Source of the DNA: Gammaproteobacteria bacterium UBA2168
GTDB lineage: Bacteria; Pseudomonadota; Gammaproteobacteria; Pseudomonadales; Azotimanducaceae
Assembly (NCBI GenBank): GCA_002327525.1
Contig: DCWG01000037.1
Coordinates: forward strand, 1-21,169
DNA: 21,169 bases
Reading direction: 5' to 3'
Shown: positions 15,507-21,169 of the stretch, in pieces
Position numbering within the stretch: the first letter of the stretch is position 1
How the letters are laid out: every line of letters starts with the position of its first letter
Program-made: the position numbers and the translations under genes
Notes under the pieces: model-generated
What the model saw: only the letters and a program-made list of their open reading frames with translations
The model's database searches: none
What the model was told of the DNA's origin: nothing

Positions 15507-16534
15507 TCGAGTGGGTGTGGCCATGGATGTTTCTACTGATGCCCGTCCCGCTGGCCGTACGCCTGCTGCTGCCCTCCGCAGAGCGCCAGCAAGCTGCCCT
15601 CATGGTGCCGAACGTAGCGGCGTTCCAGGTCCCCGGTGCAGCGGGTACGGAACTCGCGGGCCGCAGAGTGCCATGGCGCATCATTCTGCTCTCGCTCGCC
15701 TGGATTGCATTGGTGACGGCGTCCGCACGGCCCCAGTGGACGGGCGAATCGGTCACGCTACCCACTGCCGGACGCGATCTCATGCTGGCCGTGGACATCT
15801 CGGGCAGCATGGGTACGGAAGATATGCAGCTCGGCAACAATCTCGTCGACCGTCTGGTGGTGGTAAAACGCGTCGTCGCCAGTTTTGTCGAGGCGCGGGA
15901 CGGCGATCGTGTGGGACTAATCCTGTTTGGTACCAACGCCTATCTACAGGCACCTCTCACGTTCGACCTCGCCAGCGTGAACCAACTTCTGGTCGAAGCG
16001 CCTGTCGGAATAGCCGGGGGCAAGACGGCTATTGGTGACGCCATCGGACTCGCCATCAAGCGTATGCGGCTGCGTCCCGAAGGCGACCGTGTGCTGGTCT
16101 TGCTGACCGACGGTGCCAACAACGTTGGTGAGGTCGCGCCCATCAAGGCAGCGGAACTGGCGGCGGAAGAGAATATCCGTATCTACACCATCGGTGTTGG
16201 TGCCAACGAACTCAGAATGCCCAGTATCTTCGGCTCTCTGGGTTCGAGGATCATCAACCCTTCCTCGGAACTCGATGAAGAGACGTTGTCGGCCATCGCG
16301 AGCAAGACCAACGGCCGTTATTTTCGGGCCCAGAACACCGAAAAACTGGTGGAGATCTACCAGCTCATCGACGAGATGGAACCCATCGAGCAGGAGCCGG
16401 AGACTTACCGGCCCATTGCCGCACTCTATCGATGGCCTCTCACCCTCTGCTGGCTTGCGGTAATGTGGCTGCTCGTGCTCGACTGGCGTGGCGGTACGCT
16501 GTCAGGCCCTCCCTCTCCCGGCGGGGCATCCTGA
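15503..16534 (+). CDS. BatA-type vWA domain membrane protein
   Basis: The 343-residue protein has an N-terminal helix (WVWPWMFLLMPVPLAVRLLL) and a second helix (WRIILLSLAWIALVTASA). A vWA domain follows with a complete MIDAS start, Asp98-x-Ser100-x-Ser102 (LAVDISGSMGTED), and LVLLTDGANN. A C-terminal helix (WPLTLCWLAVMWLLVL) ends in a short basic tail. This is the BatA layout: a vWA domain on the outer face of the inner membrane, binding partner proteins through a metal ion. The start ATG overlaps the DUF4381 stop (ATGA), and the stop shares one base with the next ATG. Bat genes were named for Bacteroides aerotolerance; the exact role in gammaproteobacteria is unsettled. Confidence 0.92.
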   Translation: MIEWVWPWMFLLMPVPLAVRLLLPSAERQQAALMVPNVAAFQVPGAAGTELAGRRVPWRIILLSLAWIALVTASARPQWTGESVTLPTAGRDLMLAVDISGSMGTEDMQLGNNLVDRLVVVKRVVASFVEARDGDRVGLILFGTNAYLQAPLTFDLASVNQLLVEAPVGIAGGKTAIGDAIGLAIKRMRLRPEGDRVLVLLTDGANNVGEVAPIKAAELAAEENIRIYTIGVGANELRMPSIFGSLGSRIINPSSELDEETLSAIASKTNGRYFRAQNTEKLVEIYQLIDEMEPIEQEPETYRPIAALYRWPLTLCWLAVMWLLVLDWRGGTLSGPPSPGGAS

Positions 16535-18261
16535 TGGAAGAACTGCACTTTCTCCGCCCGTGGTGGTTGCTGGGGCTCATACCAATCGTCCTGCTCGGCA
16601 TCGCCTGGACCCGCCGCCAGGCGGGTGCTTCACACTGGGAGCAAAGTATCGCGCCCGAACTGCTGACGGTACTGCTGGAACCCGGCGGCGAGGATAGCGC
16701 CAGCCGCCTGGGCTGGATAATCGCAGCCGCGCTGGCAGTTGCCACCCTGGGCCTCGCGGGTCCCACCTGGGAAAGGCTGCCTCAACCGGTCGAGCAAAGC
16801 AATGACGCGATGGTGATCGTATTGGACCTGTCTCTTTCCATGTTCACGGAGGATGTGTCTCCAAACAGGCTGACGCGTGCACGTCACAAGATTACCGACG
16901 TACTCCGGCGCCGCGATGAAGGCTTCACCGCCATGGTCGTCTACGCGGGCGACGCCCATGCTGTGGCTCCATTGACCGATGACACGCGCACTATCATCAA
17001 TCTGCTTGCATCTCTCAGCCCGGAGATGATGCCGATTCTGGGCAGCAACCCACGCTCCGCCATCGAAACGGCACACACGCTGTTCGAGAACGCCCGCATC
17101 AGCCAGGGGAGAATTCTGCTCGTTACCGATGGTGTGGACCGGATATTCGACGTCACGGAATTCGCCGACCCGTTCTTTCCGATCTCGGTACTCGGGATAG
17201 GCACAGCTTCCGGCGGGCACATTCCTCTGGATTTCGCCAACCAGCCCGGCAAGGTACTCACCAGCCAGCAGGGCGATCCGATCATAGCCCGGCTCGACGC
17301 CGAGCGCCTCCTGGACATCGCGGATCTCACTCACGGACGCTACCGCACACTCTCCGTCAGCGAAGCAGACATCGATTTCTTGCTCGCAACTCCCCTGCCC
17401 CAGGACAACGACAACATCCAGGTCGAGCGGGAATTCGATACCTGGTCCGACGCTGGCTATTGGGCCGCCGTCGTGCTGCTGCCGCTGCTGGTGTTTGGCT
17501 TTCAGCGGGGGCTCTTGACCATGATCGTACTCGTGATTCTGCCTGCACCCCCAGCCTCTGCCGGACTCTGGGAAGATCTGTGGCAACGACGGGACCAGCA
17601 GGCTCACAAGGCACTGATCGAGGGTGAGCCCGAGCGCGCGGTGAGTCTGTTCAAAGACCCCGACTGGCGCGCCGCCGCCAAATACCGCGCGCAGGACTAT
17701 GCCGGTGCGGCACTGGCGTATGCGGCGGGCCGCGACACCACCGAGAGCTACAACCTCGGCAACGCACTTGCGCGTCTTGGCGAATACCAGCGGGCGATAG
17801 ATGCCTACGATCGGACACTCGCGCTCCTTCCCGATCACGAGGATGCAATCTTCAACAAGGCCCTGGTCGAAAAGTTGCTCGAACAGCAAGAACAGGCGGA
17901 CGATCAGGACAATCAGGAGCAGCAAAACCAGGGCGGCGAGGACGCCGAGAATCAGCGTCAGCAGAACCCGGACCCAGGCGATCCGGGCGAGTCGTCCGAT
18001 GACGAGCAGTCACAGTCCCAGCAGGAACAGCAGCAGTCCGAGAGTGAGGCCGACCAGAGCGAGTCGAGCGAGAGTCAGCAACCCATGGAAGGCGAGGAAG
18101 AGATTGCCAACCGGGATGAGAAGCAGGACGCACTCGAACAGTGGCTGAGGCGCGTGCCTGACGACCCGGGAGGATTGTTACGCCGCAAATTCCAGTACGA
18201 GACCAATCAGCGTCTGCGCCAGGGTAACTACCGTGACCGGCAAACCGAGAAGACCTGGTGA
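16534..18261 (+). CDS. BatB-BatC fusion: vWA domain plus TPR domain membrane protein
   Basis: The 575-residue protein begins like BatB: helices at about 8-25 (RPWWLLGLIPIVLLGIAW) and 60-77, then a vWA domain with intact MIDAS D98-x-S100-x-S102 (VLDLSLSMFTEDV) and LLVTDGVD. A helix at about 308-324 follows. Residues 326-343 (RGLLTMIVLVILPAPPASAG) look like a signal peptide built into the chain, after which come TPR units (AHKALIEGEPERAVSLF, SYNLGNALARLGEYQRAIDA, YDRTLALLPDHEDAIFNKAL). A Gln/Glu/Ser/Asp-rich low-complexity stretch covers 450-522. The C-terminal motif (LEQWLRRVPDDPGGLLRRKF) is conserved in the family. ATG 16534 is chosen over an in-frame ATG at 16432, because it overlaps the batA stop by one base and opens with the expected helix. 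The stop overlaps batD (GTGA). Confidence 0.92.
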   Translation: MEELHFLRPWWLLGLIPIVLLGIAWTRRQAGASHWEQSIAPELLTVLLEPGGEDSASRLGWIIAAALAVATLGLAGPTWERLPQPVEQSNDAMVIVLDLSLSMFTEDVSPNRLTRARHKITDVLRRRDEGFTAMVVYAGDAHAVAPLTDDTRTIINLLASLSPEMMPILGSNPRSAIETAHTLFENARISQGRILLVTDGVDRIFDVTEFADPFFPISVLGIGTASGGHIPLDFANQPGKVLTSQQGDPIIARLDAERLLDIADLTHGRYRTLSVSEADIDFLLATPLPQDNDNIQVEREFDTWSDAGYWAAVVLLPLLVFGFQRGLLTMIVLVILPAPPASAGLWEDLWQRRDQQAHKALIEGEPERAVSLFKDPDWRAAAKYRAQDYAGAALAYAAGRDTTESYNLGNALARLGEYQRAIDAYDRTLALLPDHEDAIFNKALVEKLLEQQEQADDQDNQEQQNQGGEDAENQRQQNPDPGDPGESSDDEQSQSQQEQQQSESEADQSESSESQQPMEGEEEIANRDEKQDALEQWLRRVPDDPGGLLRRKFQYETNQRLRQGNYRDRQTEKTW

Positions 18262-19892
18262 CACGGCCAGCGCTTGTCATCTTCATCCTGTGGGCAGCAC
18301 CCGTACACGCCGGCGTTCTGACTTCGCTAAGCGCAGAGACGGTGGATGAAATGGAATCCGTGACTCTCACCGTAAGAGCGACCGGCGACAACCAAGTGCA
18401 GAGCGTGGACACTTCGCCGCTGGAGGCGGACTTCGAAGTTCTCAACACCAGTACCAATAGCCAATTCCGCAGCGTCAACGGCCGTGTTGAAAGCTGGGTG
18501 GAATATCAATTCGTGCTGCGTGCGCGGCGCACGGGAACCCTGACAATTCCGCCCCTATCGGTCGGCTCGGAATTTAGCGACCCGATGCAGCTCAGCGTGC
18601 ACGCGCTGGATCCCGAAGTACGCGATGCCATCGATACGATGGTGTTTTTCGAGACCAGCGCCGAACCGAATCGTGTCTACGTACAGGCACAGACCCTGCT
18701 GACCAGACGCCTGTTCTACACCAGCGGTGTGCAGATCTACAGCGACTTACCGGGAGCGCCCGAAATCGCGGACGCTGTGGTAATTCCACTCGGCACGACC
18801 ACCCCCTCCACCACCTCCCGTGACGGCCGCACCTACGGCGTGGTGGAACAACGCTTCGCCATCTTTCCGGAGCGCAGCGGTGTTCTGACGATTCCGGAGA
18901 TATCCGTCACCAGCAGTATCCGTATGCGCACTCGCGGGCGCATACGCCGTTCCGGCGTGCGAGTACGCTCCGAGCGCCTGGACATCGAAGTAATGCCGAT
19001 TCCGGACGTTTACCCCCCGAATCAGCCCTGGCTGCCCGCATCAGATGTGCAACTCACAGAAACCTGGTCCCCAACACCCGTCGAGTTCTCGGTGGGAGAC
19101 CCTATAAACCGTATTCTCACCGTAAATGCCCGCGGCAATACCGGATCCATCATCCCGCGCTTCACGGCACTCGTCCCGGACAGCCATTTCAGGCAGTACC
19201 CTGAACCCGAGCAGCAGGATGACGATGCTTCGGGACACACCGTGCTGGGCACACGCATCCAGGGCTATTCGCTGGTTCCGACGCGGCCCGGCCCCTTACA
19301 GCTGCCGGGTGTCGCTATCACGTGGTGGGATACCGATGACGATCAGCTGCGCCAGGCGAGTGTCGCTGAACGCACCGTTCATGTCACCGGAGAGCCCGTC
19401 GTGGACGAACAACCGCCGCTCGAGCCCACACCACCCTCTACCCCGGCCGTAGAGAGGGAGTCTGCTTTTCAGAGCTGGTGGATAGCCCTGCTGGTAAGCG
19501 GTTTTCTCGCCGGCTGGGCCGTGACCCTGATCTGGAGTCGCTATCGGCGGCGGGCGCCGCCCCCCCCAGATACGGAACACCGGGAGCGCTCGGCACAGCA
19601 AAATCCACACACGCAGTTGAAGGCCGCCTGCGGCAGCGGAGATCTGGCGCGCATTCGGCGTGCACTGGTTGAATACCTCGCCGACTACTGGAAAGTGCCC
19701 ATCACCGATGTGCCCGCACGTCTGCAAGACGAGGGAAGCGACTTGCTGGAGCGTCTCAACGAAGCACTGTACTCGGACGATGGACGTGGCAGCCTGTCCG
19801 ATCTGGATGTGATGGCGCAGGTTCGGAGCCTGTCCGCGCGGAGCGCCGCTCGGCGTCCATCACCGCTCCCGGAACTCTATCCGGAGCACTGA
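18258..19892 (+). CDS. BatD family protein (oxygen tolerance)
   Basis: The 544-residue protein has a signal peptide (MTRPALVIFILWAAPVHA, cleavage before GVLTSL). A long beta-sandwich-rich periplasmic region follows (about 20-400; ESVTLTVRATG, TGTLTIPPLSVG, SGVLTIPEISV and PGPLQLPGVAITWWD are Ig-like strand pairs). A Pro/Glu linker, one transmembrane helix (about 405-426, WWIALLVSGFLAGWAVTLIW) and a basic anchor precede a 110-residue helical cytoplasmic tail (ACGSGDLARIRRALVEYLAD). This is the BatD layout. GTG 18258 is used because it overlaps the previous stop as GTGA and begins a good signal peptide. It is the last gene of the moxR/bat operon and converges on pepN. Its presumed role is a periplasmic platform for the BatA/BatB vWA proteins. 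Confidence 0.9.
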   Translation: MTRPALVIFILWAAPVHAGVLTSLSAETVDEMESVTLTVRATGDNQVQSVDTSPLEADFEVLNTSTNSQFRSVNGRVESWVEYQFVLRARRTGTLTIPPLSVGSEFSDPMQLSVHALDPEVRDAIDTMVFFETSAEPNRVYVQAQTLLTRRLFYTSGVQIYSDLPGAPEIADAVVIPLGTTTPSTTSRDGRTYGVVEQRFAIFPERSGVLTIPEISVTSSIRMRTRGRIRRSGVRVRSERLDIEVMPIPDVYPPNQPWLPASDVQLTETWSPTPVEFSVGDPINRILTVNARGNTGSIIPRFTALVPDSHFRQYPEPEQQDDDASGHTVLGTRIQGYSLVPTRPGPLQLPGVAITWWDTDDDQLRQASVAERTVHVTGEPVVDEQPPLEPTPPSTPAVERESAFQSWWIALLVSGFLAGWAVTLIWSRYRRRAPPPPDTEHRERSAQQNPHTQLKAACGSGDLARIRRALVEYLADYWKVPITDVPARLQDEGSDLLERLNEALYSDDGRGSLSDLDVMAQVRSLSARSAARRPSPLPELYPEH

Positions 19893-20083
19893 CGCTCTAA
19901 ATCTACCCTAGTGGGCCGTATGGTAAATAAGGTGGCTTGAGCGTGCCCCACAAGTTCTGTGGCAAGGCGCGGGAATGGCTGTTGCATTGCCAAGAGCCGT
20001 AACGCCGCCACAGTGCTTGCCGGGCACGCCCGACGGGGATGACTGAGGCACCCTAATACTGCGTTGGAGATCTTGCCCTTGCA
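19893..20083. other. Structured intergenic region between convergent batD and pepN
   Basis: No open frame of substance is seen. The region holds several short inverted repeats: CCACA/TGTGG around AGTTC (19948-19962), TGGCAA/TTGCCA at 19960-19965 and 19987-19992, GTGC/GCAC (20013-20027), and the near-palindrome CGGGCACGCCCG (20021-20032). None is followed by a T-run, so no classical terminator can be named. Such packing suggests a REP-like or decayed miniature element, or a bidirectional terminator; which one is not resolved. Confidence 0.4.
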
Positions 20084-21169
20084 TTACAGGCTCTTGCTGA
20101 CTACCTCGAAAACGTCGTTCGACAACCCCTCGCTCGCCCGCAAGCGCTCAAGTTGTGCCTTCATCAATCCACCGCGCGCCTGCTCGAAACGCCGCCAACC
20201 CGCCAGCGGCTTACATAAACGCGCGGCAACCTGCGGATTAGTGGTATTCAGTTCCAATACCTTGTCGGCGAGCAACGTATAGCCGAGGCCGTTCGGCGCA
20301 TGGAAATTGCGCGCATTGGCCTGCGCAAACACCGAAAAGATGCTGCGCACTTTGTTGGGATTACGCTGATCGTAAGCCTGGTGCCGGGAAAGGGCTTGCA
20401 CCGCCTGCGCGTCGGCAAACCGGCCACCCGCCTGAACCGCGAACCAATGATTAACCACCAGCGCCTCCGATTGCCACCGCTCGAAGAAGCCGGCCAGAGC
20501 CGCCTCTCGTACCGATGCATCGAGGCTCAGGGAGTTGCACAGCCCCACCAGCGCCGCCATACGATCGGTGAGGTTGTCCGCTTGCTCAAGCTGGGCTTCG
20601 AGCAAGCGTGCGAGTTCTTCCGGCGCCATGCGCTCACACAGATAGCCGAGCGCGGTGATCTTGAGCGCACGTAGCGACATGCCATGAGCGTCGGGCCGGT
20701 AGTCACCCGCGATATTCGCCTCATAGATCGCTCGCCAGCCGGAGAGGTGTTCGCTCGCGAGTTTGACCATCAGCGCGTCGCGACGTGAAACGAGCGTATC
20801 TACCTCTACGGTTTGCACCTGCTCGAACAGGTAGCTCTCGGAGGGCAGCTTGAGCATCACCGACAGCAGCGTTCGCTCTTCGGGATCCTCGACCCGCAAC
20901 GCGCGTTCAAGTAACGCTGCGAACAGATCGGTGATCAATGCCTCATTGGAAGAGCGACCCGTGATCTCGCCAACCAGAAGTGTCTGAAGCGCATCCCAGC
21001 GTGCGAAACCATCCGGATCGTGCGCCGCCAGAAAGGCCAACGTTTCGGCCGGGCGCGGGTACTCGACTTTTACAGGTGCCGAGAATCCTCTGAGGAAACT
21101 GACATATGGTTTTGCATCGAGCCCAGTGAATCGTACCGTGCTGCGCTCACTACCGGCGTGCAGCACCAT
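20084..21169 (-). CDS. pepN: Aminopeptidase N, C-terminal part only
   Basis: This is the C-terminal 361 residues of an M1-family alanyl aminopeptidase, a cytoplasmic zinc enzyme that removes N-terminal residues from peptides. The visible part matches the end of gammaproteobacterial PepN: SFLRGFSAPVKVEY and the FLAAHDPDGFARWDA segment at the domain junction. The all-helical C-terminal domain follows (RALKITALGYLCERM, FFERWQSEALVVNHWFAVQA, HQAYDQRNPNKVRSIFSVFA, NFHAPNGLGYTLLADKVLEL) and ends SNDVFEVVSKSL. The ATG codon at the window edge is almost certainly internal: the GAMEN and HExxH zinc motifs would lie more than 200 residues upstream, outside the window. The gene is intact as far as seen and converges on batD. 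Confidence 0.96.
   Translation of the reverse strand: MVLHAGSERSTVRFTGLDAKPYVSFLRGFSAPVKVEYPRPAETLAFLAAHDPDGFARWDALQTLLVGEITGRSSNEALITDLFAALLERALRVEDPEERTLLSVMLKLPSESYLFEQVQTVEVDTLVSRRDALMVKLASEHLSGWRAIYEANIAGDYRPDAHGMSLRALKITALGYLCERMAPEELARLLEAQLEQADNLTDRMAALVGLCNSLSLDASVREAALAGFFERWQSEALVVNHWFAVQAGGRFADAQAVQALSRHQAYDQRNPNKVRSIFSVFAQANARNFHAPNGLGYTLLADKVLELNTTNPQVAARLCKPLAGWRRFEQARGGLMKAQLERLRASEGLSNDVFEVVSKSL

Noticed and set aside
15289..16038. Plus-strand frame of 249 codons across the DUF4381-batA junction
   Set aside because: It is out of frame with two well-supported overlapping genes, and its composition (Arg, Ala, Gly, Ser rich, no motif) is that of a frame shadow.
16630..17925. 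Long minus-strand open frame (431 codons) opposite the BatB-BatC gene
   Set aside because: It is antisense to a gene with clear vWA and TPR motifs; its predicted protein shows no domain and no ribosome site. Long antisense frames are expected in GC-rich coding DNA.
17881..18110. Possible tandem DNA repeat in the CAG-rich part of the BatB-BatC gene
   Set aside because: The codons are mixed and no fixed repeat unit could be found; it is protein low complexity, not a DNA repeat array.

Overview
The window is chromosomal DNA, GC-rich and densely coding, from a gammaproteobacterium. The lexA/topA neighbourhood, a UspA-type stress protein, Slt-type lytic transglycosylase, TatD, PepN and a MoxR/Bat operon all fit that class. 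I cannot name the genus. No tRNA, rRNA, CRISPR array, insertion sequence or phage gene was seen.

Left part (1-5008): a partial LolA-like lipoprotein-sorting gene runs leftward, divergent from lexA. The lexA promoter carries two CTGT-N8-(A/C)CAG operators 20 bp apart. lexA converges on topA (DNA topoisomerase I, minus strand, TTG start). A single-pass membrane protein of unknown function lies upstream of topA, and a universal stress protein diverges from it.

Middle part (5144-12705): slt is followed by tatD, whose conserved N-terminus can only be recovered by starting at a CTG codon that overlaps the slt stop. A small glutaredoxin-like gene on the minus strand faces tatD. Its start codon overlaps that of a tightly packed plus-strand run: C39-like cysteine peptidase, 71-residue membrane protein, RimJ-type acetyltransferase, S9 prolyl oligopeptidase-type peptidase, and a D-alanine--D-alanine ligase family ATP-grasp enzyme. 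Each junction in this run overlaps (ATGA, 8 bp, TTGA, ATGA), so it reads as one translationally coupled operon. This five-gene combination is the least familiar grouping in the window.

Right part (12706-21169): a 378-bp gap contains a decayed C-terminal fragment of an ammonium transporter on the minus strand. It is followed by a six-gene MoxR/Bat operon: MoxR AAA+ ATPase, DUF58, DUF4381, BatA-type vWA, a BatB-BatC fusion (vWA + TPR) and BatD. These genes are joined by 1- to 4-bp overlaps or a 6-bp gap. They probably form an envelope-associated chaperone or stress complex. A structured 191-bp intergenic region then separates batD from the convergent C-terminal part of pepN, which runs off the right edge.
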